Shown here: positions 21,901 to 31,390 of the stretch, one piece after another
How positions within the stretch are numbered: position 1 is the stretch's first letter
Layout of the letters: each line of letters begins with the position of its first letter
Assembly (NCBI RefSeq): GCF_964340395.1
Contig: NC_135565.1
Span: 21,477,209 to 21,529,708 of the forward strand
Source of the DNA: Glandiceps talaboti
Lineage: Eukaryota; Hemichordata; Enteropneusta; Spengelidae
DNA: 52,500 nt
Direction: 5' to 3'
The notes under the pieces: model-generated
Databases searched by the model: none
Told to the model about the DNA's origin: nothing
The model's input: only the letters and a program-made list of their open reading frames with translations
Program-made: the position numbers and the translations under genes

Positions 21901-23612
21901 GAAATTTCATTTATTGACTTACAGCAATGTACATGTATTCTATATCCCTTTCAATCAAGTCAGATATTTCATTTATTGACTTACAGTGCTGCCAAATATT
22001 TCATTTATTGACTTACAGCAATGTATTCTATATCCCTTTCCATCAAGTCAGAAATTTCATTTATTGACTTACAGCAATGTACATGTATTCTATATCCCTT
22101 TCAATCAAGTCAGATATTTCATTTATTGACTTACAGTAATGTATTCTATATCCCTTTTAATCAAGTCAGATATCTAATTTATTGACTTACAGCAATGTAT
22201 TCTATATCCCTTTCAATCAAGTCAGCTATTTCATTTATTGACTTACAACAAAGTCTAATATTTCCTTTATTGAGTTACAGCAATGTATTCTATATCCCTT
22301 TCAATCAAGTCTAATATTTCATTTATTGGCTTACAGCAATGTCAAATATTTCATTTATTGAATTACAACAAAGTCTAATATTTCCTTTATTGACTTACAG
22401 TAATGTATTATATATATATCTCTCTTTCCATCAAGTCAGATATTTCATTTATTGACTTACAGCAATGTATTCTACATCCCTTTCATCAATCAAGTCAGAT
22501 ATTTCATTTATTGACTTAGTGATGCCAAATATTTCATTTATTGACTTACAGCAATGTATTCTATATCACTTTCCATCAAGTCTAATATTTCATTTATTGG
22601 CTTACAGCAATGTTAAATATTTCATTTATTGACTTACAACAAAGTCAGATATTTCATTTATTGACTTAGTGATGCCAAATATTTCATTTATTGACTTACA
22701 GCAATGTATTTTAATTTATTGACTTACAGCAATGTATTCTATATCCCTTTCCATCAAGTCAGCCAGTTTACTCATCAATCGTCCTCTAGCCGATGCATCC
22801 ATGGAACGCCATGTTGATCCTGGTTTGATTGCTTCTCTAGCAGCTTTCACTGCCAAATCAATGTCAGCCTACAACAAAAAGACAAAACTGCTGCTATGGC
22901 AATGTGCACAACAATAGACATGTCTTTGTTACTATGGTAACTATATTATACCAGTCTAATGTTGACATCAGACAGACAGTGGACTCAGGAGGGAATCTTG
23001 AGTTATACATACATGTATGTTACTATGGTAACTGTATTGCATTTACCTTATCTCCTTCCTGCACGTCACAGATCTTCTCTCCATTGGTTGGATTAATGGA
23101 GGGGAATGTCTTACCACTCACAGAGTTGACAAACTCATTGTTGATGAAAATCTGAAGAATACACAGTGTAAGTCATACATTAATTATTAACAATACTCAT
23201 GATTATCAAGGTGATAAGACATTAAAAAAGTGCGCAGGGTCAGAGGCTAAAACTAGGGTTGGTTTGGTCATCAGAAACACACAATTTGTGTTATTTGGTC
23301 TTATCTTTGTATTCTTTGTTAATTCTACTTTTAATAAACACAGGAGACTGATTGTGTACTAGCTAAATTTAACAAAACTAAACTAAAAATGACAAATTAA
23401 AAACAATATGGCAGCTAAAGTTAAAGTTCACACTACTACCACGGTGTATATACAACAAATACATGTAAACCTGTCTGTGACAAAACATTTATTCTAAAGT
23501 TCTACTTCACTTGTATGGTTTCCATGACAATATTATAGACACAATCTCAGGGTAAATTTTCACTTCAATGACATACCTGGGTGAACTTGACATCTGGAGC
23601 TGTAACTGCCAT
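12929..23612 (-). CDS. ALDH1A-like: ALDH1A/ALDH1-like aldehyde dehydrogenase, complete, 13 exons
   Basis: Exons in transcript order: 23577-23612, 23047-23151, 22728-22868, 21080-21206, 20429-20619, 18798-18911, 16472-16574, 15584-15768, 15214-15378, 14473-14630, 13721-13795, 13470-13509, 12929-12958. They sum to 1,470 nt, 489 residues and a stop, with consistent phases. This is an NAD(P)-dependent oxidoreductase turning aldehydes (possibly retinal) into acids. Visible motifs: PWNFP with oxyanion Asn159, FTGSTE at 233-238, ELGGKSP with general-base Glu258, FFNMGQVC with nucleophile Cys292, EEIFGPV with Glu389. Each catalytic residue sits ten positions before its ALDH1 counterpart (N169, E268, C302, E399). 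No mitochondrial leader is visible, so the enzyme is probably cytosolic. Odd point: the usual NQGQCC is NMGQVC. The start [10 protein letters not shown] is followed by IFINNEFV as in ALDH1. ALDH1A and ALDH2-type cannot be separated by eye. Confidence 0.93.
13549..13645. mobile_element. Partial MITE copy, related to 16055-16204
   Basis: TGTTATTCCACAATATTTGT, CATTCAGCCAAGGAAAA, GAGTGACC and GGGGTCTTTGTCACTAC match the left end and interior of the inverted-repeat element at 16055-16204. The right arm is missing. Confidence 0.7.
13628..13735. repeat. Two-copy duplication across the ALDH exon 11 donor
   Basis: Copy one at 13628-13672 (AATGTGTACCCATAGACATC to TTCTATTCCAATG) is a decayed version of copy two at 13691-13735 (AATGTGTACACATAGACATC to TTCTCTTCCAATG). 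Copy two contains the real exon end and donor on the minus strand. Offset 63 bases. Confidence 0.82.
13800..13985. repeat. Low-complexity AATC, GTTA and CCAA tetramers
   Basis: Short runs of AATC/AATA, GTTA and CAAC tetramers with a small unique stretch between them, in ALDH intron 10. Confidence 0.8.
14133..14472. repeat. 67 bp minisatellite copied from the ALDH exon 10 end
   Basis: Five tandem units, starting near 14133, 14200, 14267, 14334 and 14401, precede the true exon end near 14468. On the minus strand each carries the exon end (GTTAGCAATGCCTTACAGGC), the last codons and the GTAAG donor. Copies differ from the exon at a few sites, for example CATCCAAGAC in place of CAGCCAAGGC. Confidence 0.95.
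15484..15640. repeat. 74 bp duplication across the ALDH exon 8 donor
   Basis: The segment from GACCTGTGGACCAGACTC through GGTACGTTTCTTAGC occurs once in the real exon end (from 15581) and once just downstream on the minus strand (from 15507). The copy has GGCGAGGTCATAGC for GGCAGGGTCATAGG. The donor GTCAGT became GTCAGTAAA in the copy. Confidence 0.9.
16055..16204. mobile_element. 150 bp MITE with 33 bp terminal inverted repeats
   Basis: TGTTATTCCCCAATATTTTT plus CTTTGTTCAGCCA at the left is mirrored by TGGCTGAATGAAG plus AAAAATATTGGAGAATAACA at the right. The interior holds GTCACTACGAGTCACTAGAC. It lies in an ALDH intron, and a truncated relative is at 13549. Confidence 0.85.
16280..16390. 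repeat. Dispersed repeat, relative of 10324-10420
   Basis: AACACAGCAGAACCAATGAC, ATATAGACACATGTTG, TAATGACCAGAGTA and ATTCCATATA occur in the same order at 10330-10410 with small changes. No termini were defined. Confidence 0.6.
16789..17002. mobile_element. 214 bp piggyBac-like MITE with TTAA ends
   Basis: TTAACCCATTCAGTCCTGAA at the left and CCAGTCATGAAAGGGTTAA at the right form imperfect inverted repeats with TTAA at both limits, the signature of piggyBac-type insertions. The interior is AT-rich and noncoding. Confidence 0.72.
17145..17412. repeat. 44 bp minisatellite, about 6 copies
   Basis: The unit carries ATTACAGCTAAAATGATGTA, GGCTTGGTGTTT and ACTCATGGGA, in the ALDH intron between exons 6 and 7. 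Confidence 0.93.
17875..18780. repeat. About 58 bp minisatellite, about 15 copies
   Basis: The unit carries AAATCTGATATCTACCTACA, GTAGCAGGTCAATAAA and CTCTTTAGTAACTT. Higher-order pairs are visible because the segments near 17990-18160 and 18220-18390 repeat as a block. It ends 18 bases before the exon 6 donor. Confidence 0.94.
18963..19135. repeat. Two-copy direct duplication, about 85 bp
   Basis: AACATTGCTATGG, GATGGTCTAGTGATATTGTG and GCCGGCCTGGAATTC, through ACCATTAGGAGTAAA, occur twice back to back with almost no change. Confidence 0.9.
19205..20095. repeat. 38 bp minisatellite, about 23 copies
   Basis: The unit is TATAGCCTTCAGTCACTGGC plus TTAGATTGTATCACTTGG. Variants are few (CGTATC, GAATC, GCGTTC, GCATTC), which suggests recent expansion or homogenisation. 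It lies in the ALDH intron between exons 5 and 6. Confidence 0.96.
21270..22727. repeat. Minisatellite built from the ALDH exon 3 end and donor
   Basis: More than 20 units of about 56-75 bp carry CAATGTATTCTATATCCCTT and TCCATCAAGTCAG, which on the minus strand encode the exon 3 end ([10 protein letters not shown]). GACTTACAG, the minus-strand donor, and ATTTCATTTATT follow. Subunits are reshuffled: some lack the exon-derived part, some have TGCTGCCAAATATTTC instead, and longer blocks near 21640-21760 recur near 21840-21960 and 21990-22110. Confidence 0.93.
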
Positions 23613-23719
23613 TCTGAATCAGTTGCTAGGATACCACAAAACTTCTCAGTTTCAACAAACAAACAAACAAACTAGTCTTCTGAATGTTCTTAGACTCTTT
23701 TCCCTACTTTTTAAGTGAT
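23577..23719 (-). other. ALDH first coding exon with proposed 5' UTR part
   Basis: On the minus strand a strong acceptor (CTTTTTTCTTAG) ends at 23720, and the ATG is at 23612. The exon would carry 107 bases of 5' UTR, so an upstream noncoding exon is expected. Confidence 0.5.
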
Positions 23720-23779
23720 CTAAGAAAAAAGAAGACAAATGATAACAGATTATTAAAAATGTAGAGAAGTGGACAGGCT

Positions 23780-24300
23780 GAACCAAAGACACTCATTTAT
23801 GGCCAAGCTAGGGAGTATGAACACTCATTTATAGCCAAGATAGGGTGTTAGAACATGCTGAACCAGACACTCAATTATAGCCAGGCTAGGGAGTCACAAC
23901 AGAATGAACCAATGACACTCATTTATACCCAAGCTTGGGAGTTAGAATAGACTGCACCAAAGACATTCATTTATAGCCACGCTAGGGAGTTAGAACAGAC
24001 TAAACCATAGACACTCATTTATAGCCAAGCTAGGGAGTTAGAACAGACCACCAATGACACTCATTTATAGCCAAGCTAGGGAGTTAGAACAGACTGAACC
24101 AAAGACACTCATTTATAGCCAAGCTAGGGAGTTAGAACAGACAGAACCAAAGACTCATTTATAGCAAAGCTAGGGAGTTACATCAGACTATGCCAAAGAC
24201 ATTCATTTATAGCCAAGCTAGGGAGTTACAACAGACAGAACCAAAGACTCATTCATAGCTAAGCTAGGGAGTTACAACAGACTGAATCAAAGACAATCTT
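23780..24300. repeat. About 47 bp minisatellite, about 11 copies
   Basis: The unit carries ACTCATTTATAGCCAAGCTA, GGGAGTTAGAACAGACTG and AACCAAAGAC. It is less uniform than the other arrays, so probably older. Confidence 0.92.
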
Positions 24301-24548
24301 TCCAAAGGCTGGCTGCAACACTGCAGTAAGAGAGCATTAAGTGCCAAGATAATAATTCACCATAAATCAAGGTTCCTGATTGGCCAAGTGGATCTGTAGC
24401 CATATTATAAATATCTATATAACATTATTCTAATTACTGGAACACGTAAATTCTCTGCAATGTTGAGTGATATCAACTATTGGTAGTGGTATAAAATACA
24501 TATATACTAGGACAGAACTCTATGACATGCCAGTGCAGCCAAGTGTGC

Positions 24549-24674
24549 GTACTTGGGGTATTTGCGAATTGTACAAGTGCTTGCAGTGTTCTCTGTGGCA
24601 CTACTTTCATGAACGTAGCAAGTGAAAGTGCAGCAGAAAACACTGCAAGTATGAGTGCAAATACCCCCGAGTAC
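24549..24674. repeat. Imperfect inverted repeat, arms about 50 bp
   Basis: GTACTTGGGGTATTTGC and CTTGCAGTGTTCTCTG on the left pair with CAGAAAACACTGCAAG and GCAAATACCCCCGAGTAC on the right, around a central loop. It could be a short foldback transposon or a transcribed hairpin; no transcript evidence can be seen. Confidence 0.78.
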
Positions 24675-25615
24675 CAACACTGGAACTCACGTGGTATGGG
24701 GTTTTGTTATTATTGCATATGTTTATCTGTGAAGCAACATATTCCACAAAATGACACTATGTGATCACATGCTTTTGTGTACAATGAATAATAGCATCCT
24801 CATTTGCATACAGGTATGCAATAATGTTTTCAGTATTGCACTGCATTGCAAATATCCCTCATAGTAGTATGCGTGTGCACAGCAGTGCAAGGAATTGCTG
24901 GTACATATTGTAATAATAATTGTATTCACTTTGAAATTGTGTGACTTACAGGAAAGTTGTGGTGTGAAAAGCAACCACATATGCTAAGGACAATTGCATG
25001 CACCAAATTATATTGAATTTGTTATATCTGTGTAGTTGTACATAGAGACATGGAGAAAAATGATGTGTATGACTGTAGCTTAGAATAGTCTCAGGTCAGA
25101 GAGGGCATACTAACACATCATAGTGGGTGTCAGGTGTCGCAAAGTCGCAAGTCAGCAAAAAACTAAAATAAAACATTGAATAAAATATAAGCTTTTAGTT
25201 AAATCAATATCGGTACAATTTCATACAACATATCTAAATACATACCTTCTGAATGTGTACTATGTATACACCACACTGTGTACTGGAATACACTGTATAG
25301 TCACAATCCAGGGTGATGGCCTGTATATATTTGAATACTACATGTACTAATGGTGACTTGGCAAAAATAAAATAAGAGGTATATGCTAAAGGCATTTTGA
25401 CCTTTGATCTTATCAGCACATAGTACATTTCATTGTCAGAATGTACAGATCACATGGTTTCTTGATCACATGATATGTGACCCTGGCATTACTGCTATAC
25501 TGTGGCCTTGTATATAAAAGTAGGTCAATAAACTCAGCTACACAATTCAAACATCACCTGATATGAATCTCTGTAAGCCAAGCTGTACTGTTCAATTCTC
25601 AGATATGCACCACTA
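24675..25615. other. No feature recognised
   Basis: AT-rich sequence between the inverted repeat and the G-rich minisatellite. Short open frames here have no recognisable similarity. Confidence 0.5.
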
Positions 25616-25617
25616 GA

Positions 25618-25835
25618 TACCCAGGGTGGGGTGGGGGTTGGTGAGGTAGGGAGTTTACCACTACATAGGGTGGGGTGGGGGTTGGTGAGGTAGGGAGTTT
25701 ACCACTACATAGGATGGGGTGGGGGTTGGTGAGGTAGGGAGTTTACCACTACATAGGGTGGGGTGGGGGTTGGTGAGGTATGGAGTTTACCACTACATAG
25801 GGTGGGGGTTGGTGAGGTATGGAGGTTTCCCTGAT
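25618..25835. repeat. G-rich 44 bp minisatellite, about 5 copies
   Basis: The unit carries GGGTGGGGTGGGGGTTGG then TGAGGTAGGGAGTTTACCAC and TACATA. The plus strand has four or more G-runs per unit, enough for a G-quadruplex. The open frames across it are repeat artefacts. Confidence 0.93.
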
Positions 25836-26248
25836 AACTATACACAAGTTTGTATACCACCACTCCACCGGGCACAAATCTATGGTTTTTATAATTCTGA
25901 ACAGGACATTGTGAGTCTGTGTATAGATGACAAATACAGGGGATAATAAATGTACATGTATAATGTAGACCTGAAGCATGTTACTGAGTAGTAGGATTTA
26001 ATACTAGAAATATCAACATGAAACTAATATTTCTCTAATACATATATAATATTATTATTACGATTTAAACACACCACAGCTGTGCACACGTACTGCACAG
26101 TAGTATGCTGATTAGATTCCAACACATAATTTTTACAAAATATTTCACCAAACTACAATATATTTCCACTATTCAAGTATTGAGGCTTCCTGAAAACTGT
26201 GAATCAATACCTTGAGTGTGACCTCTTCTAATAATGTACACAACCTTA

Positions 26249-26542
26249 GGTCTAATATATAAAAAATTGTGTGGTTCCAATTACGTTCAATATTTTAGAA
26301 TAGGTGGGGAAGGTAATTTTTAAAATTTTGTATGTATAATCTCATTAGGTGTACATCCATTACAGATTGGAAGAACAGTTTTATATTGCCTTTTTAATTT
26401 GATGTCAGTTTCCGCATCCACTATTTCCTGTGAGACCACAATTTTTGTGATTTTTTTTTTTTTTTTCTTGAATATGTTTTTTAAAACAATGAAAAATTAG
26501 GTGGGGTTGGGTAACCGGAACCAAACAATTTTTTTTTAGGCC
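26249..26542. mobile_element. About 294 bp MITE
   Basis: The left end GGTCTAATATATAAAAAATT, GTGTGGTTCCAATTACG and AATAGGTGGGG is inverted at the right end as AGGTGGGGTTGGGTAACCGG, AACCAAACAATT and TTTTTAGGCC. The arms are about 65 bases and diverged. A third copy of this end lies at 28700-28783. Confidence 0.75.
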
Positions 26543-26894
26543 TTACCAATATAAAACAAAATGAAAATTGAAATAACACTTTAGGACAAAATTTTGAATG
26601 CTTATAAATAATACAGATGCTATGACAGTTTAATTGACAGGGAGCCATTTTTGATAGGCATAGCTAATGCAACTTAACCTAATCTGAACTCCTGTTAGCC
26701 CTGATCAGAAAATATTGGCAAAAATACTGATTTTACATGTGCTATGTACATGTTGTATACTAGTATGCAAATGAGTACAGTCTACTGACCTTGTTTGTAA
26801 CACACTAACAGGTTGTATGCTGTTTAATACACAATTCATACACACTGCAGACTCTTTATGTGTCAATTATTTACATATTAAGTAGATTCGGTAA

Positions 26895-27265
26895 CTGGCT
26901 GTGGAAAAGGGTCGTGCTTTGGGTATTGATCTCGAAGATCGCACTTGTAAAATATGTATGTCACCAAATACTGAAGATGAATACCATTTTACTTTAGTTT
27001 GTCCCCTGTACCAAAATCTCAGACAAAAGTACTTACCAGAATGGTCATATGTAAATCCTACTATTGAAAAGTTCTATTCACTTATGTCGTCAAACAAAGG
27101 TCCAATAATTCTAAACCTAGCTGCGTATGTATATAGAGCAGATGTTTTAAGAAAGGAATTTTGCTAATTTGTTTTCTGTACACTTCTGTGAGATTTTGTA
27201 ATCTAGTATTGTAAATTTTTTGCGATATGGGCTGGAGGCCTTAAGAAGCAATAAACCATATTATA
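26895..27265 (+). mobile_element. 5'-truncated LINE C-terminal fragment
   Basis: From 26895 the frame reads LAVEKGRALGIDLEDRTCKI, a CxxC zinc-finger-like start, then EDEYHFTLVCPLYQNLRQKY, ending with a stop near 27165. The pattern CxxC, EDE.HF...CP.Y..LR, then LMSS and ILNLA..VYRA is a common C-terminus of non-LTR retrotransposon polyproteins. The 3' UTR has GGGCTGGAGGCCTTAAGAAG then CAATAAACC. A stop just upstream and the missing RT show it is a dead, truncated copy. Confidence 0.8.
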
Positions 27266-28236
27266 TTAAGTAGATTGACAGAAATTTGTCAATCAAGGTG
27301 AGCACAAACAAACAGACAGACAGACATACATTTTAAATGAAATCTGTCCCAGGTGTACTCTACAAAAGGCTGCATATATAATTTTTTTTTTTCTTTAAAG
27401 CAGAACAATATTATAAAATCATGTTCCATTTTGCAAACATAATCCTTATGTAAGCTGTACTAGTACATGTGTCTACCACTTTCATAATTTCCATTCTTCT
27501 TATAATAGTTCTGTCTGTAGTATTTAGACCATAGAGGTATTGATATATTCTACATTACACATCATCACACTCACAGACCGAGACATTTCTTCCTTGCCTG
27601 TGATGACTGGCCTGGACTCTTGAAAAATGGAATTGAAATAGTCAATAAAAGGGAAGCTGACACAAAGGTTAGTTTTCCAGCACAGGTTTTAGTATATGTA
27701 TTATTATCATGCCATATCACACAATATATGAAAAGAGAAAGGAAATAAAAACATGTTCATGATCGAAGCTTGGGTTTTGGAGAGTTACGTTAATATGGTT
27801 TTGACATACAACCATAGACAGAGTGGCCGGAGCTTGACCTCCACACTGATAAACCTACTAGTGCTACAGCCTACAGGCACAATATTTCACGTGATTACAA
27901 TGCAAGTCATGTACGTGGACCAACGACAGGCCTTTTCGTTGTTTCATTCAGACTAGACAACATGATAAAAGTTATGTTTCGATCGTCAATGAGTACTTCA
28001 ACTTCAGTGCACCTAAGTTATTGTACAGACCCTTGAATTACATGTTCTCCTCGTCCTGCTTGCATACGGAGGAATTCGGGACTCGATTCTGACAATTGTC
28101 ACTCCCCCTCCTTTAGAGTCAAGTCAGTAATACAGACTCGTGCACCGTCATGTAAGCAGGACTAATGTTCTCCAAGTCGTACAGAGTCTTATAAACGTAC
28201 AAAGTGAAGGTTACCAAATGTACATTGAGATCTTAC

Positions 28237-28450
28237 CTGGTTTAACAACGCGTGCATGTACAATGGCGATGCCTGGGGTGTACAGCTGTCGATATTGAGT
28301 AATACACACAGAGTGCTCGACCTGGACCTCGACCTGTCCCCAGACTGCAGACGTGCCAGACAGAGTACTGCGCCCTCTACGGTCAACTTAGTTCGACCCT
28401 CACACCAAAACTCACCAGTGCAATACCAACAGATAGACTTAGTTGATTAA
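28237..28450 (-). other. Candidate 5' UTR exon or promoter region of the ALDH gene
   Basis: On the minus strand a sequence more GC- and CpG-rich than its surroundings ends in a clean donor (AACCAG/GTAAGATC, at 28237). It lies 4.5 kb upstream of the acceptor at 23720 and just below the P450 3' end. No family-like peptide is encoded. Linking it to ALDH is inference. Confidence 0.35.
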
Positions 28451-28699
28451 AATTTACGCTTTGAATTCATTCTTTTCTGGCTGTCTTGTTTGTTTATCTC
28501 ATTTGCATGCCATATTTCATTTTCTATTACTAGATGACGAGCCTTACTAATGTTCTGACAACCAGTTAAAGTTGTCATGGCACTAGACTGGCACAGTGTG
28601 TTTAATCTTGTACTCTTCAAATGTTTCCACTATACGGAAGACACATAACTACCTGACCTAGACACTCACACCTGGAAAAACACTCGCACCTTAAAAGAT

Positions 28700-28783
28700 A
28701 CTATGATAAAATAGATTAAAAAATCTACCTATCCCAACTAAAATTGAGCGTAATCGGAACCACACAATTGTTTTATTAGGCCC
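28700..28783. mobile_element. Single-ended MITE fragment, relative of 26249-26542
   Basis: ATTGAGCGTAATCGGAACCA, CACAATTG and TTTTATTAGGCC is the reverse complement of the left end of the 26249 element. Confidence 0.68.
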
Positions 28784-28845
28784 AAGTATGAACCCAGATC
28801 TCCATCAACATTCATTCTCCTATATATTTTTGTTTTTGTTTTGTT

Positions 28846-28848
<3 letters not shown>

Positions 28849-28902
<54 letters not shown>
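28849..28902. repeat. GT dinucleotide microsatellite
   Basis: About 27 GT repeats. Confidence 0.97.
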
Positions 28903-28903
<1 letters not shown>

Positions 28904-29293
28904 AAGTGAGCTACTTTAACACAATGTTATTGTTTCTGATAACAGTTTATAGTTACACGGTTTGAGGTTTACGTCATAATACCTTAGATATCCAACCCAG
29001 TATATAACTTTCAGTGAATGTAATTCGTTGGATGAATCGATCGTCCGTTGTATATACAATGATAACATCGTCTTAATTCACCAGACGAGTGGTAAAAGTC
29101 ACCATCCGCGCGCATCCTCGACAAACGGTCGCGATTTTATCTGCAAGTGGGCCTTGTCATTTAATTTGTAAACGCCAGGTGTCTGAAAACCTAATATGTA
29201 ATGATTTCAACAGCCAATCACCATTGTCAAAGGACATCATCCACCTGGATCAACTCCATATCTCATTGGATAACAACAAATACATGAATTAAT

Positions 29294-30074
29294 TCATCTG
29301 TTGATAAACTGTAACTCAAGGGGATCTGCTGGCAGTAAAACCTGTGTAATTTTAGCATCTACCTCAGAATGGCATGTGACTTGAAACTCTCTGATAATCT
29401 GAAAGATATCGTATATAATAATTTGAGAAAGTCAGCGGCAACTTACAAAAATTATTAAACTGTCAAATGTATTCTTATATATTATAAATGACGACTAACA
29501 GTCATCAATATGAAATATAGCTGTAACATGTCGTCTGCTCATTTTCCGTTCATTTTCTACTCATCAAAATATAAACGGATATTTGAATGACAGTGTACTG
29601 TAAACACTGGCTTGATGTCCGTATGTAAACAGTCGTGAATGAAGTATGGACCCATCAAAATTTGTTGTTAAACAAAGTTAATTATTTGTTGAATAGGGTT
29701 TATGACTAGGCCTTCGCGAGTTTTATTGAATTAGTTGAACTTATATATGAACAAATAAAAGTAAAGAAAATTAGCACTTGTGTTGAATCTACTGTGGATT
29801 TCACGATTCCGTTTTATCATTCATTTTGTGCCGTTTAATGAGCACGAAATAAAACAAGACTAGTCGAAGGACGCTTACCTTAATCAAAGCAACATACAAC
29901 TCTAACTCAGCTAGGCGACGACCTGTAAGGTATTTCAAATCAATTATGTAAATAAGTTAACTCTTGTACGTTAACAATAATTAACATGAATACACGTATA
30001 ACATGCACAGGTCTATCTCTGGGATAGTCTGTCTGTCTGACAGGCCCGTCCGTCCGCCTGTCTGTCTGTCTGCC

Positions 30075-30147
<73 letters not shown>

Positions 30148-30374
30148 GCCTGCCTGTCTGTCTGTCTGTCTGTCTGTCTGCCTGTCTGTCTATCTCTGTC
30201 TGTCTCTGTCGCTCACTCTGTAAGTCTCTGTCTGTCTGTCTGTCTGTCTCTCATTCACTCTCTGTATGTATGTATGTGTATGTATGTATGTATGTATGTA
30301 TGTATGTATGTATGTATGTATGTATGTATGTATGTATGTATGTATGTATGTATGTCTGCCTGTATGTCTGTCTG

Positions 30375-30405
<31 letters not shown>

Positions 30406-30514
30406 GTCTGTATCTGTCTGTCTCTGTCTGTCTGTCTCTCATTCACTCTCTGTATGTATGTATGTATGTATGTATGTATGTATGTATGTATGTATGTATG
30501 TATGTATGTATGTA

Positions 30515-30545
<31 letters not shown>

Positions 30546-30558
30546 GTCTGTCTATCTA

Positions 30559-30606
<48 letters not shown>

Positions 30607-31390
30607 CATCTGTCTGTATGTCTGTCTGTCTGTCTGTCTATCTATATATATATCTATCTATATATCCATCTGTCTGTCTGTCTGTCTGTCTGTCTCTGTC
30701 TGTCTGTCTCTGTCTGTCCCTGTCTCTAACATCTCAAAAATTAAAATAGTGAAAGTGTGATTTAAAAACTATTTTGAAAGAATATCATTATGTTACATAA
30801 TAACCGTTTAGAGACGTGAAAAGTGCAAATTCATTACCATGGCGTAGTAGATGACGTCATAGTGTATCTTACCTTGAAAAGATACCATGTGGTAATTCTC
30901 TAAAATCTCTGTCTGCACGTAATGATGGCGCCTCAGCTCTCTTTGGATATTTACCTTCGTGTCTTAGTACTTTACCGAAGTCTTGGGGCTCATACAGAAT
31001 AACTGTCCGATATCGATTTTTGCGTTTACCAACCGCACATATAGGACCGTACTGCTCGTGATAATCTGTAAGAAACTTGGTAGCACATTTCGTAAAACCG
31101 ATCCGCCATGCTTTGTATAGGTTGGTTACCGTTGCAAGTATCCCGGAAGGTGGACGTGGGATGTCTTCGAACGGACGTATCTCGTGTTCTGTCGTGTCTA
31201 ATTGTGTGGTACTAGTGTCTTTTACTGTCGATAACGACCGTATTTGTGATTTCGGCGAACATCCACGTCGAATTCCGTCAACCCGTAACTCTGAGTTGAT
31301 GTATGCGACATTAAACTTAAGTGCGGAAGTAATTTTGTTCAATCGAAGTTTTCGAAGTATCATCATTGTTACACATACAATTCGATACAT
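29294..31390 (-). pseudogene. Mitochondrial-clan cytochrome P450 lacking its middle exons
   Basis: Three exons are visible on the minus strand. Exon 1 (30873-31390, 172 codons plus 2 nt) starts with a basic, serine-rich leader ending in RSLST, a likely mitochondrial presequence. It continues PFEDIPRPPSG, YHEQYGPICAVG, VLRHEGKYPKR and RDFRELPHGIFSR, all typical of mitochondrial P450 N-termini (CYP27/24/10-like). A 44 nt exon (29879-29922) reads GRRLAELELYVALIK, the segment right after the heme-binding cysteine. The last exon (29294-29398) reads QVLLPADPLELQFINR and stops. Splice sites are good at all visible edges. Missing are the I helix, ExxR, PERF and the cysteine loop itself, about 300 residues. 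The 950 bp between exon 1 and the 44 nt exon holds mainly a simple repeat. Deletion, pseudogene or assembly collapse are all possible; as written it cannot bind heme. Confidence 0.8.
30030..30735. repeat. CTGT/ATGT/CTAT compound microsatellite
   Basis: About 700 bases of alternating CTGT and ATGT blocks with a phrase TCTCATTCACTCTCTGTATG that occurs twice, near 30249 and 30437. It fills the space where the P450 middle exons are expected. Confidence 0.96.

Noticed and set aside
27753-27956. 67-codon plus-strand frame
   Set aside because: No recognisable domain, no splice partners, and it sits in sequence with no other coding signal.
30003-30760. 248-codon open frame rich in CLSV
   Set aside because: Pure CTGT/ATGT microsatellite; not a cysteine-rich secreted protein.
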